A stretch of DNA of 64,000 nucleotides from Bolinopsis microptera (GCF_026151205.1 NC_087077.1:19713975-19777974), one strand, 5' to 3'; counted from the stretch's first letter, positions 48,127 through 59,370 are shown. Program-made: numbers and translations. The notes: generated by a model not told the origin, from the letters alone.

Positions 48127-51100
48127 ATATAATAACATCTATAAACAAAAGAGCACCTAAAGAGGCTCAGCAAAGTGCTGGCCTATTTACGCTTACGAAG
48201 ACTCATTCGTTCAATATGTCTCAAAGTAAATAAACTCCTCCATCCTACTCTATCTCTTGCTAAGTTCACTAAGTTGGTAAAATCATCTTCATTTTTCAAA
48301 TAAATTTGTCTCTTAAATAGGTCCTTTTTTACAATAATATCATACAAATTAGTCCTGTGTCTACCCACTCGTCCCTTTAGTGTTCGACATCCTAGTGTAG
48401 CAAATAACAGAGACTGGTAGGCAGGCGTGTCGTTGTCACTGCGTAGAACATGACCTAGCATTGTCCACCGTGCCTTTTCCACTCTCTCGGAAAGGGGCCT
48501 GGTCTGGGTACGAGCGTAGAGGGCCTTATTAGATATTGAGCTAGGCCAATAGATGTGTAGGATGCGCTTGAGGTGCTTCCTCTGAACAACATCTACAGAC
48601 TCTAGAACATGCTGAGGTACGGCCCAGCAGCAGCAGTTGTACAGGAGCACTGATACTACTAGTGAGTCGTAGAGTTTGATCTTTCTCTTCTCAGTTATTT
48701 GACTCCTCTCTGATCCCTGGCACCACAGCTTGTCAAATGACCAGAAGGCAGAGTTAGCTTTATTTATTCTATTAGTAACATCCTGCTCTGATCCAAGCTT
48801 TGTACCAAGAAGCGTCTCGTTTCTCCACTCCTCTTTTCCTCTTAGTTCATTACCCCACTCGTCACAGGCACCAACTTCTTCCAAATACACTCTGGTAAAC
48901 TTTGTCTTTGTGTCATTGACAAAGAGACTCCATTCACTGAGAATATTCTTGGAGATCTGAAAGATATCCTGTAACTCCTCCATATCTTCACCAATCTCCT
49001 CTACATCGTCTGAATAGCCGGACTCAAGAGGCATGTGATTATCGGCTATCGGAGGGTTGGGTCTTGAGGGGAGGACTGCTCTTATGTGCACTACAGCTCC
49101 AGCTAGATTGAGGGTAAACAATTTACCAGCTGTGCTGTCTCCTTGGGAGGCTCCTATGTTGAAAGAGAACATCTCTGAGTCAGTAGAACACACTCTGACT
49201 ACTAGAGTGGTGTTAGCCATGAGGTATTGTACAAGCCTCAGGTCGTCTCTGGAGCATCCTGCAGCTTCTAGTAGTCTGATTGTTGTACCTCTGCGGATGG
49301 TATTGAAGGCAGCTGACATGTCGATACTCACTTTGTTCCATTCAAACTCCTTCTTCATTACTACAGATATGAGCATGCTCTGTGCCCAAACTAGGTCGGC
49401 ACAGCTCCTGCCAGCTTTGTAGGCAGCTTGGAACGGTCCGGTGAAGTTGTCCACAGCTCTCTCTATTCTGTTTAGCACTATCAGTGACAGGATCTTTCTA
49501 GAGACATTCAGCAGGGTCAATGGTCGTATCGACTTAACTGGGCCACGAGTTTTACCAGGCTTAGCCAGTGGTGTGAGGATGCCTGCTCCTATTGCTTCAA
49601 TGTGAATGTTTTTCTCGAAAGACTCGTTGAACACTTTAGCTAGCTCCTCATGAAGGAGGGGGTTGTTCAGGGCTTTCATGACCTCGCCAGGAACTTTATC
49701 AATACCCACTGCTTTACCAGACTTGAGTTTACTGATGGCTCTCTCTATCTCTGCAACGGTGATGGGACTGTTAAGGCTAGATGGGGGGTCAAGGAAGGCA
49801 GGAAGGGTGGGCTCATCAGCGTCGTTGAACTCAGCTTCAAAGTACTCCTTAATAATCCTCGCTTTCTCCTCATTAGTACCTGTGATATTCCCAGCAGAGT
49901 TGTGGACGGTTAGAGCTGGTCTAACATATCCTTTGGCGAGTATCTTAGAGGCTCCAAAGTATCTCCGGGCGTCGTCTGTGTTGTTTATCTCTTCGACGAG
50001 TGTGTCAGCACTGCGGTTGTTAATATCTCTGAGTCTCTTTGTGATCTTACGTCTTAGCTGGTTGATGTTGGTCTTGACATGCTTCCTGTTGGTCGGGAAT
50101 TTGTTCTGCATATTCGCAATCATCAGCTGCTTGCGTTCAAGTGACAGTTCAGCGATCTCAGGATCAGTACTGAAGGATTTGTGCTTTTTTGGAGGTATAG
50201 TTCCTAGCACCTCGTCAGCAGTGTTATAGGCATCTGTTATCAGGTTGTTGAGGTCATCGTTGGGGTTGCCTGTCTTGGGTCTCATTCTTACTTTCTTCTC
50301 AAACGTACTCAGCATCTTCTTCTTAACTCCATGATCTTGTAGTCTCTTGAGGTCAAGCTTTCTGGACGTCTTGTGCTTCTTATGGACAAGGTACTTCTGG
50401 TGGAGTGTGACGCGAGCGACTACAGGCTTGTGATCTGATTTGAGTAGGGCTCCTCCGTATGAACGAGCGTCCGTGATATTCACTTTGTAGCTAGATTTAC
50501 AAAGGATGTAGTCAATCTGCTTGTAGTATTTCACGGTCTTGTCAGGGTCACCTCGGGCTGTAGTAGTACCGTGCCATGATGTAATGTGACGAGCTGAATG
50601 TTTGAAGCTTGTGTTACAGGCATAAAAATCCTTCTCAATCATAAAATCAAGCAAACGTTGGCCATTGCTGTTACGTTGACCGACTCCATACATACCCATA
50701 TTGCGTGATAAACCAGAAAGGATGTCACCATCTGATTTACGACCCAGACGAGAATTAAAATCCCCGGCTATAAACACATCGTAATGAGCAGGAATATTGT
50801 CAAGTGCAGAATTCAGATCAGCGTAAAACTCCTCTAGAATGATGTTGGAATCACCTGTACAATCAGCATCCTCTACATTTTTCATGGTGGGTCCATACGC
50901 GTTAATGAGTCTGAAATAAGTCAATGTACCGTTTTTTGAATTAAGTCTGAAGTTGATGAAAGCAACTCTGTTACTGACACGTCTCCAATCAACAACTGAT
51001 TTTCTGAGCTGAGGGCTGATTAGAAACCCCAAACCGTGATGATAAAAACCTTGAGGTAACTGTTCAAATAAAATAAGACTGTAGTTCATTAAGTCAATTT

Positions 51101-51378
51101 CAGCATAGTCCTGGCATTTAGTCTCCTGGAGAGCCACGAAATCAAAACCATACCTTTTAGCGTCCAGAACAAGCTGCTCCTTTTTAAGGTCCTTTGTTAA
51201 CCCATGAACGTTCCAACTAGCGATACTTAGCATAGACATCATAGCAATGATGAGTAAATTTACTGTAGTTGAGGTAGATTGAGAGTACAGGCGACGATCT
51301 TTTAAGGGACCATAGGTGTCACATGTCTCCCCCAGCGTAGGCACGGGCATCACTCCTGTGCGACCATCCTAAAAATGG
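48127..51378 (-). mobile_element. LINE B, complete non-LTR retrotransposon in left arm
   Basis: 3,252 bases bounded by ATGAATACTGAAT on both sides (48,114-48,126 and 51,379-51,391). This is also the unit of the host minisatellite, so the target duplication length is ambiguous. The right arm at 54,300 has the same minisatellite without the insert, a clear empty site. Hence this LINE came after the palindrome formed. One gene fills it. Confidence 0.88.
48183..51353 (-). CDS. LINE B endonuclease-reverse transcriptase, intact
   Basis: A single uninterrupted frame of 1,056 codons from ATG at 51,353. Residues about 43-315 are an APE-type endonuclease, which nicks target DNA, with the expected catalytic residues: N48 in SWNVHG, E77 in QET, D198 and N200 in GDFN, D307-H308 in SDH. 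Residues about 530-850 are the reverse transcriptase: motif A with D678 (IDMSAAFNT), motif B GASQGDSTAG (734-743), and motif C YSDD (780-783). The motifs differ from the usual AFD, QGDPLSP and YADD. The C-terminal part (about 900-1,056) has the LY-x-CCWA and GHVLR stretches common to these proteins. There is no gag-like first frame. It looks able to work, and the clade is not assigned. Confidence 0.93.
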   Translation of the reverse strand: MMPVPTLGETCDTYGPLKDRRLYSQSTSTTVNLLIIAMMSMLSIASWNVHGLTKDLKKEQLVLDAKRYGFDFVALQETKCQDYAEIDLMNYSLILFEQLPQGFYHHGLGFLISPQLRKSVVDWRRVSNRVAFINFRLNSKNGTLTYFRLINAYGPTMKNVEDADCTGDSNIILEEFYADLNSALDNIPAHYDVFIAGDFNSRLGRKSDGDILSGLSRNMGMYGVGQRNSNGQRLLDFMIEKDFYACNTSFKHSARHITSWHGTTTARGDPDKTVKYYKQIDYILCKSSYKVNITDARSYGGALLKSDHKPVVARVTLHQKYLVHKKHKTSRKLDLKRLQDHGVKKKMLSTFEKKVRMRPKTGNPNDDLNNLITDAYNTADEVLGTIPPKKHKSFSTDPEIAELSLERKQLMIANMQNKFPTNRKHVKTNINQLRRKITKRLRDINNRSADTLVEEINNTDDARRYFGASKILAKGYVRPALTVHNSAGNITGTNEEKARIIKEYFEAEFNDADEPTLPAFLDPPSSLNSPITVAEIERAISKLKSGKAVGIDKVPGEVMKALNNPLLHEELAKVFNESFEKNIHIEAIGAGILTPLAKPGKTRGPVKSIRPLTLLNVSRKILSLIVLNRIERAVDNFTGPFQAAYKAGRSCADLVWAQSMLISVVMKKEFEWNKVSIDMSAAFNTIRRGTTIRLLEAAGCSRDDLRLVQYLMANTTLVVRVCSTDSEMFSFNIGASQGDSTAGKLFTLNLAGAVVHIRAVLPSRPNPPIADNHMPLESGYSDDVEEIGEDMEELQDIFQISKNILSEWSLFVNDTKTKFTRVYLEEVGACDEWGNELRGKEEWRNETLLGTKLGSEQDVTNRINKANSAFWSFDKLWCQGSERSQITEKRKIKLYDSLVVSVLLYNCCCWAVPQHVLESVDVVQRKHLKRILHIYWPSSISNKALYARTQTRPLSERVEKARWTMLGHVLRSDNDTPAYQSLLFATLGCRTLKGRVGRHRTNLYDIIVKKDLFKRQIYLKNEDDFTNLVNLARDRVGWRSLFTLRHIERMSLRKRK

Positions 51379-51890
51379 ATGAATACTGAATGAATACTGA
51401 ATGAATACTGAATACTGAATGAATACTGAATGAATACTGAATGAATACTGAATGAATACTGAATGAATACTTAATACTGAATACTGAATGAATACTGAAT
51501 GAATACTGAATGAATACTGAATGAATACTGAATGAATACTGAATACTGAATGAATACTGAATGAATACTGAATACTGAATGAATACTGAATGAATACTGA
51601 ATACTGAATGAATACTGAATACTGAATGAATACTGAATACTGAATACTGAATGAATACTGAATGAATACTGAATGAATACTGAATACTGAATGAATACTG
51701 AATGAATACTGAATGAATACTGAATGAATATTGAATGAATACTGGATAAATAATGGATAAATACTGAATGAATACTGAATGAATACTGAATACTGAATGA
51801 ATACTGAATGAATACTGAATGAATGCTGAATGAATGTTGAATAATGAATACTGAATAATACTGAATAATATACTGAATACTGAATGATAA
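51379..51890. repeat. GAATGAATACT minisatellite, left arm
   Basis: About 510 bases of 11-bp GAATGAATACT and 7-bp GAATACT units mixed. It matches the inverted array at 53,790-54,322 unit by unit over most of its length. Confidence 0.95.
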
Positions 51891-52036
51891 TTATGATGTA
51901 TTATTTTTAAAAGTTATAATGTAGACAAGGAAACGCATGTTTAGATTTTTGAAGATAACTTTAACTAAACTATATTCAATAACTCTATATATCCAAATAC
52001 TTATCTCAATAATTATCAACGTTTTGGTTATAAAGT

Positions 52037-52801
52037 TCAAGAATCTTCCTGACGATATATTTGTGAAAGTTTAAGAAGCTTGATGATAATATTTTTGTTC
52101 TCGTTCATTAGTTTGTTGACATCAGATAGACTAGTAGTCGTGATAACTGCAGTCAACAGAGCTTGTTCTTCCATACTTAAAATTTTGGCGATGTCTTGTC
52201 CACAGTCAATGAGATGCTGCTCAAATTTCTCAAACATTTCCGTTTTCATTATGTAAGAGAATAAAAAGTCCATACATTTGTTTTCCTCCTTACACAATTT
52301 ACTTTGTAACAGGACATCTAGAGATTTGAGTAATTTCGACATATCATTTACCTTTTTATTTATTAGCTTGATTGCTACGCCTTTCCGCTTGCCTTTGTGT
52401 TGCTGAACTGAGTCAGATTCTAACTCATCACTACTTGACACACTTCTACTATCACTATATTGTGTTTTTGACTCATCATCACCACTTGTTTCCTCAGAGT
52501 TAGAACCGTCTTGTTGAGATTCTTCAGATATTATCGTATCAGCATCTGAATATGTGGAAGCAGGATAATCCAGTTTTACATCAGTCGCATCCGAGTTAGC
52601 TTTTGATAGTGGATGAATGTTAGAGCTTGTTTCTGACTCTCCGGTCTCTCGATGATACCGACTTTTGTGAGAGGACAGGCTATATTTATTGACAAAAGAC
52701 TTGTCACAGAATGAACAAGATATTGGACTCATGATATTACAAAGGATACGTTTAGAACGTTTTGCAACAAATGAACAACAGTCTTCAAATATATTATTCA
52801 A
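52037..52801 (-). CDS. C2H2 zinc-finger protein of the palindromic element
   Basis: 254 codons from ATG at 52,801; a second ATG at 52,732 would also keep the finger. Near the N-terminus is one C2H2 finger (CSFCDKSF-x-NKYSLSSHKSRYH, Cys-2-Cys-12-His-4-His spacing). It is followed by about 80 Ser/Asp/Glu-rich residues and a basic KGKRKG patch. The C-terminal part is about 100 residues of predicted helix with SKLLKSLDVLL. The finger is encoded in the unique spacer plus the inner end of the arm, while the rest lies in the left arm. No nuclease or transposase signature is present. It could bind the element's own repeats. This is inference. Confidence 0.65.
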   Translation of the reverse strand: MNNIFEDCCSFVAKRSKRILCNIMSPISCSFCDKSFVNKYSLSSHKSRYHRETGESETSSNIHPLSKANSDATDVKLDYPASTYSDADTIISEESQQDGSNSEETSGDDESKTQYSDSRSVSSSDELESDSVQQHKGKRKGVAIKLINKKVNDMSKLLKSLDVLLQSKLCKEENKCMDFLFSYIMKTEMFEKFEQHLIDCGQDIAKILSMEEQALLTAVITTTSLSDVNKLMNENKNIIIKLLKLSQIYRQEDS

Positions 52802-53022
52802 TCTAACGGGAATGCTTCAAATTTTTAGAGTAATTAACTCAGACCCACGTGCTATTTTATACAAATAAAAAACAACTAATCTGCTTTCCCTGATCGACGT
52901 GTCTTTTTCTTAACCAACGGTTAGGTCCCATTGTATTTGTATGTACGGGAGTTAAGGACTTCGGGCTCCCTCCCTCCTTTCCTAACCTCCCTCCCTACCC
53001 TACCCTCCCTCCAGTCGGTATC
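52802..53022. other. Central spacer upstream of the zinc-finger gene
   Basis: Unique DNA between the arms, which should hold the promoter of the zinc-finger gene. It has pyrimidine-rich CCCTCCCTCC repeats at 52,965-53,015 beside the right arm. No TATA box is obvious. Confidence 0.5.
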
Positions 53023-53639
53023 ATCGAGAGACCGGAGAGTCAGAAACAAGCTCTAACATTCATCCACTATCAAAAGCTAACTCGGATGCGACTGATGTAA
53101 AACTGGATTATCCTGCTTCCACATATTCAGATGCTGATACGATAATATCTGAAGAATCTCAACAAGACGGTTCTAACTCTGAGGAAACAAGTGGTGATGA
53201 TGAGTCAAAAACACAATATAGTGATAGTAGAAGTGTGTCAAGTAGTGATGAGTTAGAATCTGACTCAGTTCAGCAACACAAAGGCAAGCGGAAAGGCGTA
53301 GCAATCAAGCTAATAAATAAAAAGGTAAATGATATGTCGAAATTACTCAAATCTCTAGATGTCCTGTTACAAAGTAAATTGTGTAAGGAGGAAAACAAAT
53401 GTATGGACTTTTTATTCTCTTACATAATGAAAACGGAAATGTTTGAGAAATTTGAGCAGCATCTCATTGACTGTGGACAAGACATCGCCAAAATTTTAAG
53501 TATGGAAGAACAAGCTCTGTTGACTGCAGTTATCACGACTACTAGTCTATCTGATGTCAACAAACTAATGAACGAGAACAAAAATATTATCATCAAGCTT
53601 CTTAAACTTTCACAAATATATCGTCAGGAAGATTCTTGA
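53023..53639 (+). pseudogene. Truncated copy of the zinc-finger gene in right arm
   Basis: An inverted copy of the last 205 codons of the gene at 52,037-52,801. It is open to its stop at 53,639 but lacks the start and the zinc finger, because the right arm stops at 53,023. An internal ATG at 53,235 could at most make the last 134 residues. Confidence 0.8.
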
Positions 53640-53789
53640 ACTTTATAACCAAAACGTTGATAATTATTGAGATAAGTATTTGGATATATAGAGTTATTGA
53701 ATATAGTTTAGTTAAAGTTATCTTCAAAAATCTAAACATGCGTTTCCTTGTCTACATTATAACTTTTAAAAATAATACATCATAATTAT

Positions 53790-54322
53790 CATTCAGTATT
53801 CAGTATATTATTCAGTATTATTCAGTATTCATTATTCAACATTCATTCAGCATTCATTCAGTATTCATTCAGTATTCATTCAGTATTCAGTATTCATTCA
53901 GTATTCATTCAGTATTTATCCATTATTTATCCAGTATTCATTCAATATTCATTCAGTATTCATTCAGTATTCATTCAGTATTCATTCAGTATTCATTCAG
54001 TATTCAGTATTCATTCAGTATTCATTCAGTATTCATTCAGTATTCAGTATTCAGTATTCATTCAGTATTCAGTATTCATTCAGTATTCAGTATTCATTCA
54101 GTATTCATTCAGTATTCAGTATTCATTCAGTATTCATTCAGTATTCAGTATTCATTCAGTATTCATTCAGTATTCATTCAGTATTCAGTATTAAGTATTC
54201 ATTCAGTATTCATTCAGTATTCATTCAGTATTCATTCAGTATTCATTCAGTATTCAGTATTCATTCAGTATTCATTCAGTATTCATTCAGTATTCAGTAT
54301 TCATTTAGGATTCAGTATTGTG
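53790..54322. repeat. AGTATTCATTC minisatellite, right arm
   Basis: Inverted partner of 51,379-51,890 and of the few units left at 48,104-48,126. It is uninterrupted here. Confidence 0.95.
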
Positions 54323-55715
54323 TAGGATAATGTGACGGATTTCACCTTATCCTACTCAAGAAAATATTCCGCTCACAAAATACCAGGAAACAGAACACGG
54401 AACATCAATCGATGAACTGCTGCCAGATACCGAGCAAATATTTACGGGTATGATTAAAATATTGGGAACAGTAATTAACATGGTGCACTGGCAGTTGTAT
54501 ATTTATTCATCACGTCATACTACCTGATGGAGATCTGATATAATTAAAATTTTAGAAAGTAGAAAATATCTAGACCAGTTCTTGGCAAAGAGATTTGTGT
54601 CAAATATATTGCACAGATGTTACTGTATCTATGCTGTACTAGGTTTACGGCTATACAATGACGTATTATTCTTGAGCTGCTGTAGAGTAACCATCAGCAT
54701 CGGCCTGTAAGTACTATTTATAATTTAGATTTCATATCAAACAGTCAATGTTACGTGACCGACTACGGTAAAGGAATTAAAAACTTAAGCATAAAGTTAA
54801 AGATAAAAACAATTAAAGCTGAAGCAGAGTCAAAATTTACACAACACACAACTGAACGCTGAATGATAGTGTAAACAACGTTTCAGGAGCGCAGAGAGAC
54901 TGTCCAGTAAAACACGCACCTGCTCGCAATTATACCTTATCAAGATATTTAACAAAGACAAACACTGAGCTGTAATGTTGAGGGACGGTCATTATTTTGA
55001 GGTAAGAATTAGCTTTATCTTTCATTGGTTATTATATTTAAAAATTCCTCGCACACTGTTCAATTTGTTGAGATCTTCTGATATAATTGTAGAAAATATA
55101 AAATAGCTAGACCAGTCCTGAAAAGAGATTCAATTTGAGTCAAATACATTGCACAGCTGCTACCGTGACTATTCTGTACTAGGTCTATGGTTATTATACA
55201 ATGACGTATTATTCTTGAGGCTGTAAAGTAACCGTCCTGTAAGTACTCTCTAAAAATTACATTTCATATCAAACAGTCAGTATAATACGTGACCGAGTAC
55301 ACTATATATTTATCAGCTTCTACATTCTGTTGACACGTATTTCTTTTAAGAAAGCCATATTTTTATCAATTCACTTTAGTTGTATTTGGTTCTTAAATTA
55401 AGCAAATATCTGTCAAGTAAAAACACAGCTGTTACCGTAACTATACTATACAATGACGGTACAATCTTGGTACTATTGAGTAACCGTCCTGAAAAGTGCT
55501 TTCTCATTACGCTACCATATCATTTCAACAGTATTGTTATTACGTGAACATGTATACAATTACTATATACTGTTAACGGCCTTTGTTGTGTGACGAACGT
55601 CATGTTAAGTTGATACATCTGTATCGTTATATTACGTATATATGATATAGGGTTAAATTGATTGATGGGTTAAACTAGGTTAAAATTTGTACCATAATAA
55701 TGTAATCACATTGGA

Positions 55716-55975
55716 GAACGACTCCGACTGGGATTCGAACTTGTGGCCCCGGCCGGTTAAAATGTGTCAGATTAGTCAACTGTGTTGACATTTTTGTCAA
55801 ATAAAAAGAATGGCTACGGCTGTGATTCAAACTTGTAACCTTCAGCTAAAATGTGGCAGATTAGTCAACTGTGTCAACATTTTCGTCAAATAAAAGAATG
55901 GCTCCGGCTGGGATTCGAACTTGAAACCTCCGACTAAAGTTGTGGTAGATTAGTCAACTGTGCTAAAATGACATT
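55716..55975 (-). repeat. Three tRNA T-arm-like units in right arm
   Basis: The inverted counterpart of 46,455-46,712, with the same three units and the GGGATTCGAAC B-box complement at two of them. Confidence 0.6.
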
Positions 55976-56105
55976 TTAGTAAAATGTGTCTCGGATAGAG
56001 CTCGAATGCAGGTCCAAACCATGACACTATACTACTGAGGTCCCCAGGTAACGTCCAGTAATATAATAATATTATAATATATAATATATAATATAAGACC
56101 GAATC

Positions 56106-57490
56106 ACGATCCTTTGGTATACTGGGTTACAGGATACCAAACCGGATCAAACCGGTCACATAGGCGCATAGTTACGCATAGTAACAACTTTAGGGGATCT
56201 AACGTGCTCCTTAATAAAACTTTTCGTTTTTGAATGAATGTCTAATTTTGTCCAGAATTTAGGGGGTGCACGATAAAAATAAACTTGCTCGGATTTTAAA
56301 AATTTTTGTACCATTGTTTTCTAGAGACTGTGAGAATTTTCACAATACCAAATTTGTCATACCTTTTTGGAAAGATCAGTGAGTTTCGCCTAGGTGCCAT
56401 ATTTGATGGTGCGCGGCTTTTGGAGCAAAAGTAGCTGTAAAAGTCGCGCAATTTGACCAAATTTGACCAAATTCGTTGATTTTGGTCGTATTATTTGGAT
56501 TTATCTTCGGTTTCTTGAATGAAATCATTCTGAAAATTGGCGACGACCTTCCAATAGGGCTTTCACAACTGTCCGAAAAATTTGGTGGATATCGGAGTTG
56601 ATATAGTGATGAAAATGGGGCAAAATGCGCTGCTTTTGGCTGTAACATAATGTCTAATGGTTGGATATGCTTTTAATTTTTCGGACACTTTCCTTGTAAG
56701 TCAATGAATAAGCTAACCAATTTTTGTTGCAATCGGAGGTCGGGAAGTATACTGAATATCTATTTGTTTGAAGAAAACTGTGCTGGCCGAAATTAGCGCT
56801 AAAAAACCATCCTACAGTCGGCACGCGCGGCTCACTGTCGATGGCGCACTACCTACAGAATTATATGAAACATCGCGCGGCGCGCGTTAGTTGGCAATGG
56901 CAGCTTTCTTTGCTTGTAATTGTATGAAATACAATTCAAATGTATTTCGTTACATAAAAACCAAAATTTTAATATACTTTCACACTAATAGTTTTTGATC
57001 AAATATTTTGTAGCAATAAAACTAATTTTAATGGGCAAAAGTTTTGTTGATAAAAACAAAAAATTATGGCCGTAATTGCAATTAAATTATAAATGTTTCG
57101 TACGTATTATAAAAAATTGAAAATTAGTATGCACACTAATTGCTAATATAAATATAATGACTTTGCAATATGTATCTAAATTTTATAAAACTTCAAAATT
57201 ATAATTAAAAATGAGTCTTTTATTTTTAATCATTAATCAAAACAAAAATTCCGAGATTAATATGCAGCAACTTTATCGAACGAATTTAAAAACAAATCTG
57301 AAATCTAACTCCAAGGCACAATGCAAGGACAAACCAACATAAAATTTAATGTACAGGGTGGGCCAAAAGTCAGTACCCATACGTTGGCCTTAATAGCTCC
57401 GCCGTGTTTTATATTTGAGAGCTGTTGCTTTGCAGATGGCATACTGTACTTACTGTAGTTTAAATGTTTAATATTGATTTCCTTCACTAG
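56106..57490. other. Intron 4, right part
   Basis: Intron sequence between the palindromic element and exon 5, AT-rich after 56,900. At 57,350 there is TACAGGGTGGGCCAAAAGT, which resembles an end of a Tc1/mariner-like element; no partner end is seen. The intron ends with a normal acceptor at 57,490. Confidence 0.5.
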
Positions 57491-58824
57491 AACCAGTGTA
57501 ATCCAGTCAAACCTGAACCTGAACCTGAATTTATTAATACTGATGACGTAGAACGCGAAGTTGACATGATGATTTCCTTATGCAATGCAGAAGAAGAGGT
57601 TGAACAGTTAAAATACTATCTTCGACTTTCACAAGAGGAAATTTACATCGCCAGAACTCAGGAACATGACTTGTACGAGAGACTGCAGGAAGTTGAGCAG
57701 GATAGATTTCGTTTGGTTCAGCGAGTTAATGGTTTATTCAGTAAGTCCCTTCCTCGATTAACAGTTTTATTGCTCATGTTTTCATTTGAAGTGCAGTTTC
57801 AAATTTTAAACATTATTTTAAATATTATCGAAAACTTATCACATATCAACAACCAAAAAATAAATAGTATATTCGGTCAGCTAATTATTTTACAAAATGT
57901 ACACAAGGTTGGTGAAATTTATTTGTTTATTGTTGCTCAGTTTTGTTACCTAGCCGCGTTACTTCAGAAACCAACCAAGCATACGAAAAAGATATTACAG
58001 TGCTGCGTGATTTGAATAAGAAATTTAAAGACGGCCTTCTCGAGATGCAGTCTGAACTTTGTGAAACCGAGGATCACAACGCAAAAGTGTTCCAGAACAT
58101 AACCACCGAAAATGAAAACCTGAAAGAACAAATTCTCGACTACAAAGATATGGTTCAGAACCTAACCGTTGAAAAGATAAAGCTGTCCGGGGACAATAAA
58201 GGACTCAACAACAAACTCGTCGCTTTTGAGACCTACTGTGTCAACTACCAAAATATGGTTCAGAATCTAACCATGGCAAAGGAAAAACTGTCCGCGGAAA
58301 CTGAAAACCTCAACAAACAACTTGTCGAGGAACGGTCTGGTTTTTGTGCCATGGAATTGGAGGTTGGCTACAAAGATGTGGTCCAGAACCTAACCATGGC
58401 AAATGAAAAACTGTCCGCGGAAACTGAAAACCTCAACAAACAACTTTTCGAGGAACGGTCTGGTTTTTGTGCCATGGAGGCCGGCTATAAAGATATGGTT
58501 GAGAACCTAACCGTTGAAAATATAAAGCTTTCCGGGGACAATACTGAACTCAAAAACAATTTCGCCTCTTTAGAGTCTAACTGTGCCGGCTATAAATACG
58601 TGGTGAAGAATCTAACCATGGACAAGGAGGAACTGTCCGCGGACAATGACAGCCTCAACAAACAACTCACCGAAGCACAGGCCGGATTTTGTCTTATGCA
58701 GGAGGAGTACAAATTCTTGATCGATGACATGACCACGGAGAATCAGTATCTCATCGAGGAGAATCAGGAGCTAACTTCGGAAAAAGAGAAACTGCACAAA
58801 AGGCTTAAAAAATGTCAAGGGTAA
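57491..58824 (+). CDS. Coiled-coil protein gene, exons 5-6
   Basis: Exon 5 is 57,491-57,740 (phase 0 start, phase 1 end, donor GTAAGT). Exon 6 is 57,968-58,824 with the acceptor CTTCAG at 57,967 and TAA at the end; it joins in phase 1. Exon 5 opens with a proline-glutamate run (KPEPEPEF) and then a heptad helix. Exon 6 has six tandem repeats of about 36 residues from 58,138 on, each opening YK-x-x-V-x-NLT and continuing with an LSA/LSG-x-N-x-x-LN core. All are coiled-coil in character and rich in E, K, N and L. The NLT in most repeats is a sequon, but no signal peptide is seen at the N-terminus in exon 1. It continues exons 1-4 at 44.2-45.8 kb. The function is unknown. Confidence 0.75.
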
Positions 58825-59370
58825 TGTCGTAACCTACGTAGTTATACGTTGTAAAGTGTAAACCTCAACCTGCCCTAAACTAGCTCGCTGAAAAAAGAGA
58901 AGTGCCACAACACGAACCCCACAATTGTGAAAGTCTGCTTCACACGCACCTCTCAAACACCAACTGTATGCAGATGAAGATAGAAGAAATGTAAACCGAA
59001 GAGAAGATAAACGACCCCTGATATTGACGCCAAGAAGAAGACCTGTAAAACACGGAAAGAAGAATATTATTTAAAGTTTGATACTCGATATAGAGTTGAG
59101 TTATAAAGTGTTAGTTGATGATGTTAAGTTGCTCAGATGAAAAGGCACAATGTTGTCGTCCATCTTAGTAGCTTGATATGATCACATTATTTGGATATAT
59201 GATGAATCTAAGGGACTGTTCACTCATGACATACTACATTTACTTTCTGAGCACATTATGTGCATAATTTCCTACCATTCTGGTGGGAGTGACTATTATC
59301 TCTGAGTGAAATGAGCGAACAATCCCTTCTATCGAATAATTAATATGAAGAGTACAACTTGATCATGATA
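58825..59370 (+). other. 3' UTR and flank of the coiled-coil gene
   Basis: No coding frame. The nearest AATAAA is at 59,401-59,406, already inside the first units of the following minisatellite, so the transcript end may lie in that array. Confidence 0.5.

Larger units (their letters stand above)
46233..56051. mobile_element. 9.8-kb palindromic (foldback) element in intron 4
   Basis: The termini are TTACCTGGGGACC and its inverted complement (46,233-46,245 and 56,039-56,051). The arms match from 46,387 to 52,663 on the left and from 53,023 to 56,038 on the right at very high identity, once a LINE is removed from the left arm. A 359-bp unique spacer (52,664-53,022) separates them. GACCGAATC flanks the left end directly and lies 45 AT-rich bases beyond the right end, a putative 9-bp target duplication. 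The element carries a zinc-finger gene across the centre and no recognised transposase. Confidence 0.75.

Noticed and set aside
46387..56038. Palindrome as a folded-read assembly artefact
   Set aside because: The arms have different outer flanks that continue into exons 4 and 5 of one gene, a unique 359-bp spacer, arm-specific insertions and a likely target duplication. Not fully excluded.
57340..57400. A Tc1/mariner element
   Set aside because: Only one possible end (TACAGGGTGGGCCAAAAGT) is seen, with no partner and no transposase.
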